Source of the DNA: Epiperipatus broadwayi
Taxonomy: Eukaryota; Onychophora; Udeonychophora; Euonychophora; Peripatidae
NCBI GenBank assembly: GCA_028023455.1
Contig: JAQFVV010000049.1
Span: 7,328,647-7,392,646, forward strand
DNA: 64,000 nucleotides
Reading direction: 5' to 3'
Within the stretch, counting starts at the first letter, position 1, and every line of letters starts with the position of its first letter. The notes below the pieces were generated by a model, which searched no databases, was not told the DNA's origin, and saw only the letters and a list, made by a program, of their open reading frames with translations. This document shows positions 24,111 to 35,924 of the stretch, in pieces. Both the position numbers and the translations under genes were made by a program.

Positions 24111-24730
24111 CATGAACTTTACTTAATATAACTCTTTAAGATCAGTTCAAAGGATGTACTCATTAGTAAGAAGTTACCTAGATTTAAGATTGATATAGCT
24201 GCTCATGTCTTCCAGTGCAAAAAAGTTTAATAGAACAGGGAAATGTATAGAGGTTTCTGCAAAATCAAGACAAATCGTGAAAGGAGAATGCAGATTTGTT
24301 GTAAAATTGAATTTAATATCTTCTAATATTGTAATTCCTCATTATATCAACAAAAGGCTAAGGATGTTAAAATTCATTTTTCACAATCAGACTTCTGCTC
24401 ATTTTATTAGTTCCTGTGTTACTACAGCTCCAGAGAATTCAGAGAAGGAAAGCTCTTATTTTTACTGGATAGCATTATTACAGAGAATACTATTGAAAGA
24501 TTGAACTTTTTTTTTTGGCAACTTTAATGCATATATTCATTTAAATAGTAGACTTTGGCCAATAGTTATTGAAAATAGTGGTAGTGACAAATGGCTTGTT
24601 ATTATTAAATTTATGAAATAACATAGATAGGCAGCAAAACCACTATAAAGGAAAATGGATGCATTCATGTTCAAAACAATGGCATTTCATAGACTACATT
24701 ATTTTTAGGAGTCTGAATACAAGAGAAATC
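24110..24730 (+). pseudogene. RTE-clade LINE endonuclease remnant
   Basis: The region conceptually matches the AP-endonuclease of RTE elements across frame changes. In one frame, KIDIAA at about 24190 corresponds to the NIDIAALSET region. The 24205-24504 frame gives LISSNIVIPHYINKRLRMLK and HNQTSAHFISSC, the strands that usually read near SAYAPT. After the stop, FFGNFNAYI at about 24506-24535 matches the LLGDFNARV box with the catalytic Asp lost, and SKQWHFIDYIIFRS at about 24675-24715 matches the RSKRWHLIDYI box. Only the endonuclease is present; the RT part is absent. It is decayed and non-functional. The frame alone would not be recognised as a gene; the call rests on motif order. Confidence 0.6.
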
Positions 24731-24737
24731 ACATAAC

Positions 24738-25285
24738 CAATATATATATAAACCACTATACAATTACAAATATCCAGTAACACCCTCTGTTTAATAGTCT
24801 ATATCTCAATAATAGTGAACTGCAAAATGATACACTTTGAAGTTGTACACTAAAGGATGTTAAATATTGAAATACAAATCAACTCAAACACAAAGCATGA
24901 AATTTTTAAATAAGCAAGCAATCTTAAATTTTGCTAATAAACTAACAAGTTTACAAACTGTTTTAAAGACAAACTAAACATTAGATTTTAATCTTTAAAT
25001 AATTCTCCCAAACTATAAATAAAATAAAGTTACTGTTAACACTAACTGAAATAATCATACACATATATAAACCATTATACAATTACAAATATCCAGTAAT
25101 GCCCTTTGTTTAATAGTCTATATCTCAATTTCAAAATGGTATCATTTTGGAGTTCACTATTATTGAGATATAGACTATTAAACAGAAGACATTACTGAAT
25201 ATTTGTAATTGTATAATGGTTTATATATTTGTATGATTATTTCAGTTAGTATTAACAGTAACTTTATTTATATATATACAGATAT
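24738..25285. mobile_element. hairpin repeat with extra half-copy
   Basis: Left arm 25015-25134 and right arm 25156-25272 are reverse complements (AACCATTATACAATTACAAA against TTTGTAATTGTATAATGGTT), with a 20-bp loop. A direct partial copy of the left arm lies at 24750-24840. It has no coding capacity and is a MITE-like foldback element. Confidence 0.75.
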
Positions 25286-25898
25286 AATTAAAATACAAAC
25301 ATTTTGAAATATTTTAATATATATAAAAATACAGATCTAAATTGTGAATATCAAAATATACTGCATTCAAAATAACATACATATACTGTAGTTCTACATG
25401 TTAGTTATATAGAAGTTCTAATATTTTATTTATACAGATCAAAAAATACTGTAATATGTCAAGCTATATATATATAATATTGATCAATAAAAAATTTGGT
25501 CTTCTAAATTATATAATTGTACTTAAATCCATAAAATATTTTTCATATATATATATAAAAATGGTGATGGTAAAATATTTGACCCATTAAACTATATACA
25601 CCATATTTTTGATTAGATACATAAAATATATGCCCTTCTAAATTATAAATAAATATTTGTATTTAAATCAGTGAACTATTTGATTTACTAAATTATAGAT
25701 TAATTGAAATTCTAACACTTTGAAATATTTGTATTTATCAGGATGGCAATATATTGAAATATATCAAGATATAAAAAAAAAGAGATCAGAAAAATAATTG
25801 CCAAAAATTATTTATATGACTTTATATTCTTTTCTTATACAAAATATTTAAAAAATCAAATAAAGTTTGATAAAAATATTTATTCCTTAACTATTCTT
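25286..25898. other. AT-rich sequence with TA microsatellites
   Basis: Degenerate tracts built from phrases such as CTAAATTATA and TGAAATATTT recur imperfectly every 50-90 bp, so this may be a decayed AT-rich tandem repeat. No gene. Confidence 0.4.
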
Positions 25899-26044
25899 GA
25901 TGAAAACATTGCAAACAAAATTATTTTTGAGTGATAGCTGATGTTGTTTTTTCCAAGGCTGGAAATAAAATGATGAAAACATTGCAAACAAAATTATTTT
26001 TGAGTGATAGCTGATGTTGTTTTTTCCAAGGCTGGAAATAAAAT
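25899..26044. repeat. perfect 73-bp tandem duplication
   Basis: Two identical 73-bp units, 25899-25971 and 25972-26044, each starting GATGAAAACATTGC and ending GGCTGGAAATAAAAT. Identity means a very recent duplication or an assembly artefact. Confidence 0.95.
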
Positions 26045-26062
26045 GGAGGGTTTTTTTTAATG

Positions 26063-26145
26063 TGTCAAAGTGTCAGCTGGGAAGCAAACCCAGGGACAAC
26101 TGCTTGTGAGACAGCTATGCTAACCACTCGGCCACCAATGCTGGA
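26063..26145 (-). repeat. tRNA-Gly-like SINE copy
   Basis: Minus strand: GCATTGGTGGCCGAGTGGTT, then an AGCTGTCTCACAAGCAG anticodon arm and a CTGGGTTTGCTTCCCAG T arm, closing TGACAC and the family tail TTTGACACA. It has the best T-arm pairing of the four family members here. Confidence 0.7.
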
Positions 26146-26546
26146 CTAGGATTTTTTCTTATTGTTCATGGATACTAACTATAAAAAGTGTGCAAATCAA
26201 TATTTTGCTCTGATTAAAGCTGGCACCTAGAGAAAAATAACTAAAAAAACAAAGTACTATAAATGTATTAACAAATAAATCTGTAAAACTATGAGATTCA
26301 TTTGAAATATCAAGCAGAAAAAATATCAATTTTACGATAGACACAAACTATAGAAAGTAGATAGTGTTTAATTTTAAAATGTTTAAATAAGACTAGGAAG
26401 GATGTAATAGGATTATGGTTATGTAGTCAGTGTGTAAATATAGTAAAAGAGGTGAGAAAGTGTTTTCTAAGTATAGATAGTCGAAAGATAGTGGAAAGGA
26501 AGCAAAATGTAGTTAAGGAAGATAGGTTAGAGTATATTTTAGTGGA

Positions 26547-27235
26547 GTGTTAGGAAATATGATTGGAGTAAGTAATAGTGTAATGGAGATGATTAGTCAA
26601 AGAATAAATAAGATAGAGGAAGAACTGAAGGATGTAGAAGTAAAATTAAAATCATTAGAGATAAAATGTGAAGAGATAAAGGAATTATTGAGTAGGAATG
26701 ATAAGGAAGAAATAGATAAGGAGGATCAGAAGGTATTAGAAAATGTTATGGATGGAGTAGAAAAATTAGATTATGAAACAGTATTGATAGGAGATTCACT
26801 AATTAGAAAATGTGGGGATATAATTGCAAGGAAAAATAGAAGTAGGTATGTAAGAGTATGTTTTCCTGGAGCTAGAATTAGGGATGTAGCAGATAAAGTA
26901 AAAAAGCAAGGTAGTAGAGATGTGTATGTTATGGTGGGGACTAATAATTTATCAGAATCATCAGAGAGAATAATGGATGAGTATATAGATTTGATTAGGA
27001 ATTTGACTATGATTAAAGAAAGAGTAGGAGTAGTTGGATTATTACCAAGATTTGACAAGAGTTATTTGTTAGATAGGGCATGTTCTATAAATGAGAGATT
27101 GAAAAAATTGTGTGAGAGAAATAATGTTATGTTTGTGGATGTGTAGGATTGTTTTATTGGAAAGAGGGAGTTATATAGTAAAGATGGGTTGCATTTAGGA
27201 AAACAAAGAAGTGAAGTTTTAGGGAGTTTGATTTA
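26547..27235 (+). pseudogene. LINE ORF1: coiled coil plus SGNH/GDSL esterase
   Basis: Open to 27143 with the first ATG at 26559. Numbering from 26547, residues 15-50 form a heptad-like coiled coil (ISQRINKIEEELKDVEVKLK). An SGNH hydrolase domain follows: block I IGDSLIRK with Ser84, block II Gly109 in FPGAR, and block III GTNN at 131-134. A TAG at 27144-27146 interrupts, and in the same frame the last block DGLHLG follows, with the catalytic Asp at 27183 and His at 27192. All four esterase blocks are therefore present apart from one nonsense codon. Upstream, the PHD-like remnant is in another frame. CR1-type ORF1 proteins bind RNA, self-assemble and have esterase activity of unclear role. Confidence 0.75.
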
Positions 27236-27414
27236 TAAAGAATTTTTTTCGGGAAACTTATAAAGGGGGGGTGGGAATTTAAATTGTAATATTATTAAAA
27301 AGAATGGATGGAATATAAGAAATAACCCAAAGGAATTTGATTTAGATATAAATACAGATATGGAGAAGGAATGTGTTTGTAAAATTAATGGTAGCAAAGT
27401 AATTTATAAATGTA

Positions 27415-28529
27415 ATGGAGAAGAAAGAATTAAAAGAATTTATAAGAGTAGTTAGGAAAAAAGAAATTGTTAAAATTGGGTTTTTGAATATGCAAGGTGG
27501 TAGGAGACCAGAAAAGTGGATGGAATTAAATAAAACAATTAAAAATGAAGAGCTTGAGGTATTAGCAGTAGTGGAAACTCATCTAAGAGAAGAAGAAGAA
27601 CCTATTTTGGAACAGTTGGTATGGCAGACTATAAATAGAAAAGAAAAAAGGGGGGAGGGTATAGGTGTTGTATCAAAAAAATATTTAAATATTGTCAAAT
27701 GTCAAGAACATTGTGGTTTGAAATAAGGTTGGGTAGACAAGAATGGATGGTGGCTATAGTTTATATAGCCACTGTAGATAGTCAAATTATAATGGAGTGG
27801 AATAGTAACATATATGAATGTCTAGTTAAGGATATACAATGTTTTAAAGAAAAGGGGAAGAGAATAATGGTTATAGGGGAAATGAATGGACATATTGAAG
27901 AAATTGATGATGTAGATAATAAAAATGACCAGCTTTTGAAGAATTTTTGTCAGAAAATGAATTTGAGTATTGGAAATTTATTAAATATTTATGAAAGACA
28001 ATACATATGGCCTAGAAATAATATATTTCACACAATAGATTATGTATTGGTAGAGAAAGAGGGAATAAATAAAATACAAAAAATTAAAGTGTTTGATAAT
28101 GAAGAAAAAGTATGCACTAGTGATAATAACTTCATTGTAATTGAATTGGTTAGTAATGTGATGGAGAATAGAAATAAAAGTAGAAATAATAGTGAAAGAT
28201 ATGGATGGAGAGTGAATGATAAGAATAAGTTGGAAGAGTATAAAATACAAGTTGAAGAAATCATGGAAGAGTGGGATGGGGATGAGTATAAGGACTGGTG
28301 CAAAAAAGTAGAAAAAGTGGCAAATAGGGTTTTAGGTGAGAATATTCAGAAGATTAAAAGTAATAAAAAAATGAGAATTAGTAAAATTGTAAAAGAGAGG
28401 AAAGAAGCATGTAGAGAATACAAGTGTGCTATTAAGAACAAGGAAAGTGAAAGAGATATTAATGCTAAATGGGAAAAGTACTTAGAAAAGAAGAAGTTGG
28501 CTAAAATAGGTAATTTAGAGAGAGAATGA
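27415..28529 (+). pseudogene. LINE ORF2, AP endonuclease part
   Basis: The first frame (27415-27726) has IGFLNMQGG (metal-binding Asn) and AVVETHL (catalytic Glu). A frameshift within 27699-27726 leads to 27699-28529, with YIATV, a GEMNGHI box (residues 60-66) where the family normally has GDxN, TIDYVLV (Asp114), and SDNN (141-144) where SDH is expected. Two catalytic changes, Asp to Glu and His to Asn, plus the frameshift mean this nuclease should be inactive. The C-terminal part is Lys/Glu-rich and leads to the RT after another frame change at 28526. Confidence 0.7.
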
Positions 28530-29870
28530 AATTGAATAGTAAATTTTTGGAGGATATTAATAAAAGTGGAAGAGATGAGAGTAAAAAATTTTGGAATTAC
28601 ATTAAAAGGAGAAATGTAGGGGAGAGAGAGATAGTATTAATAGATGATGAGGGAATAGAGTGTAACTCTAGAAAAGATTTAGAGAAAATTTTAAATAGAT
28701 ATGTAATGAATATAGAAAAGATGTTAGATGAGATTGATAGAGTGATAGAAAACATGAAAGCATATAGTAATGGAAATATTAGGTTTTCAGAAAATAAACT
28801 GAATGAGGTAGAGAAGAAATTGAAAAGTGGAAAGGCAAGAGGCTTAGATGGATGGGCAACAGAGATGGTAATGAATTTAGAATATAGGGCAAAAGTAAAG
28901 TTATTATCCTGTTTTAATAAAATGGCACATAATAGAGTTTTCCCAAGTAGTTGGAGCAATACAAGAGTAAGATTATTATTTAAAGGAAAGGGTAAGGATC
29001 ATAGAAAGTTGAATAATTATAGACCAATAGTGGTAACATCAGTTTTATATAAAGTTTTCTCATATATGGTGGCTAGTAGAGTTGTAAAATGGATGGAAGG
29101 AAATAATGTAGTGGGGGAAATGCAAGGAGGTTTTAGATTAAATAGGCATATAGGAGATAGTTTATTTGTAGTTGCACAACTTATGGATATGAGTAGGAAT
29201 TCAAATAAACAGTTATATACCAGTTTTATAGATATAGAGAAGTCATATGATAGAATAAATAGAAACAGATTATGGATAAATTTAGCAAATTTGGGACTGG
29301 ATGAAGCTTTAATAGATATTATTAAAAAATTATATGAAAATAATTATATATATATATATATATATCAATTAGGGAATATAGAATTAGTTAAAAAGTTAAA
29401 AATGGGGTGGGACTAAGGCAAAGATGACCTATGTCACCTATTTTGTTTGTGTTGTATTTGAGTGAAATGGAAAGAGCAATAGAAAGATTAGGAAGAGGGA
29501 TAGAGATACCGTTAATAGGTAGTAAGGGAGTATATATTTTGTCAGGTCTTTTTTTTTTGCGGATGATATATTTTTGTGCAGAAAAAAGAGAAGATTATGG
29601 AAGTTATGCTGAGGACATGTGCAAGGGTGGGTAAAAAGATGGGGATTAAATTTAGTGAAGAAAAATCAAATATAATGATGGTTAATACTGGGGAAAGAGA
29701 AGATGTAAAATTTTTATTGGGAGATATTAAGTGTGGTAAATAGATATAGTTATTTGGAAATTATTTTAAGTAATCAGAAAAATTATTTGGATGAATGGGA
29801 GAAAAAAATGATAAATGAAGCAAAGAAAAGAAAAGGATTGATAAAGAAATTAACAGTGTTTTCATAAAAT
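28526..29870 (+). pseudogene. LINE ORF2, reverse transcriptase part, frameshifted
   Basis: 28526-29416 encodes the fingers and part of the palm: KSGKARGLDGWATEMV, NNYRPIVVTSVLYKVFSYMV, QGGFRLNRHIGDSL, and FIDIEKSYDRIN with the first catalytic Asp. A (TA)n run at 29345-29365 expands the next loop. The frame is lost near 29404 and resumes as CPMSPILFVLYLSEMERAIE-type sequence in 29431-29634. The FADD catalytic box (29556-29567) lies in yet another frame, after the T run at 29549-29558. Thumb-region sequence continues in mixed frames. The domain is clear but cannot be translated as one protein. Confidence 0.8.
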
Positions 29871-30782
29871 AAATATTATGTAGCTAGAATTATATGGAAA
29901 GAAGTTGCAGTAGCAGGGTTAACATATGGTAATGATGCATTATGTGTTAGTAAAGAGATATTAAATTATTTAGAAAAAGTTTAAAGAGAAGTAGGAAGAC
30001 ATGCATTGGATGCAGCAGTATGGACAGCAAGGGAGGTAATTCAAGAAGAAATGGGATGGTCATGTTTTCATATGAGAGATGCAAAAAGTAAAATGAAAAT
30101 GTTTGGTAGATTGCAGTTTATGGATAATAAAAGAATAGCCAAAATAGTATTTAATTGGGTTATGAGTAAAGGGCAGGTAACAAGATGGGTGAGAAAGGTA
30201 ATGTGGTATGCAAAAAATTTGGATAAAGAATTTATATCAGTATATTTGTACAAAAGATGGGATGATTATGTTAAGAGGATTGTTGAGTGTTATAATAATA
30301 AGGAATGGGATAAAAGAATAGATTTATTAATAAAGAATAGTGAGTTAGAGAGATGGAGAAATAATATGGAGAGTAAAAAGAGTTTAAATATATATAGAAA
30401 TAAACAGAATATTAGGTGTAAGTTAATATATGATAATAGTAAGGAAAGTAGTTTATTATTTAAGGCTCAAATGGGATCTTTAGCTACAAGAGAATATACA
30501 TGTAAATGGAAAAATATGGGTGATTTATTTTGTAAATTATGTAAGGAAGGAATAGAAAATATTAGGCATTTGTTAATTGAATGTAAATGCTTGAAAACAG
30601 AAAGGGTACATATAATGAAGTTATGGAAGAATAAATATGAAAAAAGTGATTATACAGAAGGTGAATTATTGGTTTTTATGTTGGATTTGGGAAAAGATAA
30701 GGGGGATTTAGATATAAAAGTTATAGAGTTGACAAAGATTATGTTGTGGAAATGGGACGGAGCAGAATATGGGAAAATTTAG
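29870..30782 (+). pseudogene. LINE ORF2, C-terminal region with CCHC motif
   Basis: 30006-30782 is an open 258-codon stretch with QEEMGWSCFHMRDAKSKMK, the region after the RT thumb in this LINE group, and C-x2-C-x8-H-x4-C in FCKLCKEGIENIRHLLIEC, the zinc-binding motif also seen in the Tx1-like ORF2. It continues the protein interrupted upstream by a stop at about 29982. No RNase H domain is visible. Stop at 30780-30782. Confidence 0.7.
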
Positions 30783-30890
30783 AGTGGGGAATGGAAAATA
30801 AAGTGGTTAACAGGTTTATCTGGGCATAATTGCTAAGTTATTCTTGACTTCGTTTAAGGAGAAGCCATAATACATCACATCACATCACAA

Positions 30891-33500
30891 TGTTAATTAA
30901 GTTAAACAGAAAAGAAGAATGAATTGAGATTTATTTTTATTTTTCTGTTTTTTAAGCATGGGTGTGCTTGTTTTTTTAACACAAGGTTTGTCACATGACT
31001 TTAATTAATCAATTATTAATTAGTATTGAGGTAGGATTTTCGAAACTGATTAGCAATTTTAACCTTTTATTAACTCATTTGCATAAATTAATTTGACTTT
31101 GACCATTTATTAATTAAGATACCTAAGAATAGATTTGAATATGTGGTGACTAAAGACAGTGAAAATAATTAATTTTATTATTATTTAATTATTAAATAAA
31201 AATTATTTACTTAATTTAAAGCAAAACATAGCTTATTTAAGATAATTTTTTTTTTTTACCTTTCTAATAATAATCTCTTAAGACTTTTTTTCTTTTGTAT
31301 TAATTTTATCTTTATGGTAACAATTTTAATTTGATAAACATGTACAAAACTATTCAATATTTATTGAAGTGATAAGTAAACAACAGATAACCAGAAAAAT
31401 AAATAGATTCAGTTAATAAAAAGAAGAAATTTAATAAAAATAATTTTTTTTAATAAGGATTTAGATAACTAAATTGAATGTTATTATTGTCAAAGGTCTA
31501 ATTAACTTCCAATTAAAATACTTTTATTCAATAAAATTCTTTGAAAATTTTAATTAAAGAATAATCTGGAAATTCTAATTATATTTAATATAAAAGCTTA
31601 GTAAAATCTGTTTAGGATTTTATCTTCAAACTATATCTTCAGATCAGTCATTTGCTGGAATCTTTACAGAAAACAAACCAGAAAAGAAATGGTGAAAATA
31701 GTGGAGTAGACGACTGATTTCTCATCAGTTATAATCTTCAGGTGAGTGTGTATCAGTGTTCCAGCATGAAACCTGTCTATGCTATTGTTAGAAAGTCAGT
31801 CATTTATGTATCATTTTAAAAAATACCTACCTTAATAATGTAAAAAAAATGTCATCTGGTCATTGTAGTTTTACAAGGAGCACCAGATTAAAAAGTATTT
31901 TTGATTTTCCCAATTATAAACTGAGTTAATAAATAATGAAGTATCCTGTAAACCAAAAAGCTCCACAATATAAAAAGGAAAATGATCTGTCCCTAAGATG
32001 TTAAAGTTCTGCCTGAAATATGTATTAAAAAGGAATTGCTAAATAAAAATATATTCTCCAGAGAAGCTATGTGAACTACACATCAACACAGCTATGTGTC
32101 AAACCCTGAATGTCTGCATATAAGTTAGCAAGCATTTTGGATTTTCATCATAGAGTCTGGCTATGGGGAAAATGTTGGTAACTTATTTATACATATTTTA
32201 TTAGTGTTTTTCATATAAATAACTATATTTCCTTGATGTTATTTTATATGTTTACAATTTTCTGCTTCGAATTAGAATATGTCCTTAATTTCCCTCATAT
32301 TCATGAATATATTTTATATGCATATTGTTGGACAGTAGGATGACATTTGTGTAAATGTACTTTTTTTAATAAGACATCATTGTGAAAATTATTAAACTCT
32401 TAAATGTGCACTCCCCCTCACCCTATTATTTGTACTTTATATTGCTTTTGAGTAGTTTTATGCTTATTGTATTATTCATTTGCTAAGAGTAAAAATTACA
32501 GATCAGTTGAATTATATATATAAACAAAATAAAACAGGGTAAATTTTAGAAAAGCCATCTTATCCAATTATTTTAGTAAAAGATTTGCAATATATTATAT
32601 TAGCTATAATAGGTTTAAGTTTTTTTTTTAAATCCATTTAATCAATCACAGCAAGGATTAATGAATTTAAATTTTGATAATTACACAACTACAACAATAG
32701 AATATTCTTTGAATTGACCTAGATGCTAATCTAGATGAGTTATTTATTTTATGTGTTGTAAATTTTATATTATTGTCATAAGAGGGATTCCTCAAGATGT
32801 TTGTTAAATTCACATTTGTATATGGTATATGACTGCTTTTGTGTCATGTGAAAATGTTAGTTCATGTTTGAGATAATCTTTAAATTCCAAGTCATTCACT
32901 TAATATTTAATAAGGAATTTCTATTAATATTTATTTGCTAAACTGAACTTATTTTTATATATTAATTAATTAAGCTGATGAGTATTTTCTGCTTTGCATA
33001 TCTTTTATATTTTGACATTTAGTAACTAAGAACTTCTTCTTACAGCTTACCACCACAATAAATTATTTTTATATTTTAGCAATGTACTTGAAGTCCCTCT
33101 TTTTTTCCTGATACATTATATCATGAATGTTTTAATTATGAAAATGCCAGTTATGTTCATGTTGAATCGTGACTTGGCTATATTGTGCTTTTAAATTATG
33201 TATAAAAATATTTTTAGATAGAGACACATTATCCATCCAGGGATCACTGAAATGCATGATGTAATATAGTAATATCCATGTCTCACATATATAGTGCACT
33301 ACATAATACTAAGCTATTATTTTAGAAAGCATTATAATTATAGTGATACATACCCAGTCTCCAGTCATAAATGAGTTAGTTTTGTATAAGAGGTTCAGTA
33401 GTAATTTATATCTAAACTTTAATTAATGTTAATGTTTACCTTATAAATTAACATTTCAATTAAAAAAGTGTTTAATTTAATAATCTGAACTTATTTAAAT
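30891..33500. other. AT-rich sequence, no gene seen
   Basis: No open frame with a motif, no clear repeat family. Confidence 0.5.
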
Positions 33501-33535
33501 AGTTATCCTGGGTTCAAATCCCATGCAATATATCA
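33501..33535 (+). repeat. isolated tRNA T-arm / B-box
   Basis: CCTGGGTTCAAATCCCATG forms a T stem-loop (TGGG / CCCA around TTCAAAT) and a full B box. The 5' half of a tRNA cannot be traced upstream, so this is a SINE or tRNA relic. Confidence 0.4.
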
Positions 33536-33800
33536 TAATCTTTTGTACTTGCAGATGCAATGCACATATACTCTTATTTCCTTTTTTGTTATTGTTTGTT
33601 CTAATATCATATAATATACTCATTGTCTTTGTATTGGGTCATTTATCATAATAGATGTATTTATAGTTTTGTAATTAAATTGAGAGTTTCTTGTATCTCA
33701 CTGACATAGTGGGATATAGCAGCAAAAAGGTTGTTAACATTAAGTGTGGCAGATAGTGAATATTGACCTGGAGCTGTAGGTAATGATGTTTAACTTTATT

Positions 33801-33856
33801 CCGTTTGTGGTAATGTTTTATATATGTCTGTTTGTGGTAATGTTTTATATATGTCA
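33801..33856. repeat. 27-bp tandem duplication
   Basis: TGTTTGTGGTAATGTTTTAT followed by ATATGTC occurs twice in a row (first unit starts CCGTTTG). No gene; the minus-strand frame across it (33675-33869) is a by-product. Confidence 0.85.
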
Positions 33857-34399
33857 CACACACATACAAGTTGGGTGGTCATTTTCTTGTTCTTAGAATT
33901 GACTTTTCTGGGCTATGTGCAGATTTGACAATCACTCCATCATCATATTCTTGAAACACATAAATAAAGACATCTATAAAAATATTTCACATATTTTATG
34001 TTTAATGTTTAAATGTCAACTAGTAATGACATGATAATACCTAGCCTATTAAATGATAAGTAATGTTATATGTTTTGTCTTAAAATATGGTGAAAGTTAT
34101 GTTATGAGTACACAAAGTTTGACACTTAAAATCAAATTGTAATAATGTAATAAACTATGAATAAATAGCATTTTGTTGATTAAGAGTAAAGAATATAATG
34201 AATCCATCTATTCTTTAAATTTAGTTGTTTATTAGCTTATGCCTGATAACATTTATGTAAAGACATAGGAACTCAATATATTTGTTAAATGAAAGCATGA
34301 CATTAATAATTGTTGAATTAAAGTACATATAATTACAAATAAAATACACTATATTTATATATGCCTAGCATAATGACAATTACAAGTCAGATTTCTTTA

Positions 34400-35195
34400 A
34401 GTCATTTTAACCCTTTAACCTCTAATTATATTATTGGTTGTATGAGGTAAAAATCAAATCTTTTAATTGGCCAACTCACACACTGAAGACAAAGCCTATT
34501 GTTAAAACATATTCGCCTATAATATTAAATTCAACTCAGATACTTTATAAAAAGTATATTACTAATTTTTCAGGTTATGAAAGAAAACGAAAGTTCTTTC
34601 AAAAATAAATTGCTATTTATTTATTATAAAATATATTCAATTTCGGCAAATATAAAGCGAATGTCTAAACAAAAAAGTGCTGACGCAAACGCTTTTTTTC
34701 AATTTTACGTTATGGAAAAGTAAAGATTTCTTTTTGCTAAATCTTAAATATTTTTACTAAAATCTTCAATATTTTTCGAAAATAATTTTGTTTTTTTAAT
34801 ATATTTTTTAAAAAACTATTTTAATTTCTCATTTTATATTTTTTTAATACTTAAATTACATTCGAAATGAAAATCTCAGCGTTTTTCTTTATTTTCTTTG
34901 ATCAGGCGGTTTCTTTGTTCTTTCCAGCCAATCAGAATGTCTTTTTCGGCTGAGAGCCAGCTGACAGCCAATCACCAACAAGGTTCTTCTTTGTTTAGTT
35001 TTAAATGCGTTTTTTTTTTATTTTTTACTTGTAAAATAATTCGGAAGAGGACACCATCTTACAGAACTTTTAAAAACCTAATCAATAACTGTCAAACGAA
35101 TATTCTACCATTAAAACTAGCAGAATTAATAGAACTGGCACCTGAGCATTTCGCTCATAAAATGTATATGAGCTGTGTTGGGAGTGTAGGTTATA
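34400..35195 (+). repeat. unclassified dispersed unit with CCAAT boxes, copy 1
   Basis: Homologous over most of its length to 42128-42846 (inverted). The left edge is TTTAACCTCT, followed by ATTATATTATTGG and TTAATTGGCCAACTCAC. In the middle, a run with GAAAACGAAAGTTCTTTC is shared. Near the right, CCAATCAGAATG and CCAATCACCAAC boxes precede a conserved segment, ATTTTTTACTTGTAAAATAA. A frame from the conserved segment reads TCKIIRKRTPSYRTF here and TCKIIQERAASYGTF in copy 2, continuing to PLK in both. CCAAT boxes next to a conserved reading frame suggest a mobilised promoter plus first exon, or a MITE. I do not recognise the protein. Confidence 0.6.
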
Positions 35196-35399
35196 ATATA
35201 TACATAGAGAGAGAGAGAATGAAATAAGATACCTGTATAAATTACACACATATTATTAACTGAAAATTAAAAATAGTATATTTGTGCTAGAGATAAGATG
35301 AATGATCAGTAACTATCATTAATAAAATTCTATAAGTGGTTTGTGAAAATATTCAAACTATAGTAAATAGGTATGTGTAAAATCCTAAACAAATAATAA

Positions 35400-35500
35400 A
35401 AATATTTGTAAGAGATTGTGATCTGGACCATCTAATGAGTGCTGGCTTAGCATGAAATGTTTATCTTGGGGATTATTACTTTTTACATATATTTGGTCAT
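35400..35500 (+). repeat. partial copy of the 36/42-44 kb foldback family
   Basis: GTGATCTGGACCATCTAATG, AGTGCTGG and AGCATGAAATG match the right arms at 36540-36590 and 43630-43675. Solo fragment. Confidence 0.6.
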
Positions 35501-35924
35501 TTATTTCAAAAAAAAATTTGAAGAAATAGTTGACTAATATATATATTAGAGTATATATGTCATGTTAAGAGTATATCTTTAAAAAAATGTATATTTGAAG
35601 TTAAAATTATAATATGAGCTATGAATATCTTCCTCACTTAAGAAGGCAAAGAAAGTGAATTGGGTATTTCAAAAATACATTCAGAGTGAGAGAAACTGGT
35701 CTGATTTTTGAGTGATGAATGTTTATGATATGATTGAACTAAAGTGAAAGATACACCGAGATAAAAATAAAATTTGAAATTAATATGAGAACAGTAATGA
35801 TATGTGATTTTAATGAGATTTAAATATTATCATTTAACTGCTACTCAGCATAGATTGCCATAAGCTAGCTAATATTCAATTATTTATATTGACTTTTATA
35901 GAATGTATTCTAGAAAATTTTTAT

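Larger units (their letters stand above)
26395..30890 (+). mobile_element. CR1/L2-like LINE, nearly full length, decayed
   Basis: In order: remains of a PHD-like finger (LWLCSQC, 26410-26433), a coiled coil and SGNH esterase (ORF1), AP endonuclease, reverse transcriptase and a C-terminal CCHC motif (ORF2), a short 3' UTR, and a tail of repeated CATCA units at 30871-30888. PHD finger plus esterase in ORF1 is characteristic of CR1 and L2 relatives. Coding strands are strikingly purine-rich (A/G). The 5' end is truncated or untraceable before 26395. Exact clade is uncertain. Confidence 0.7.
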
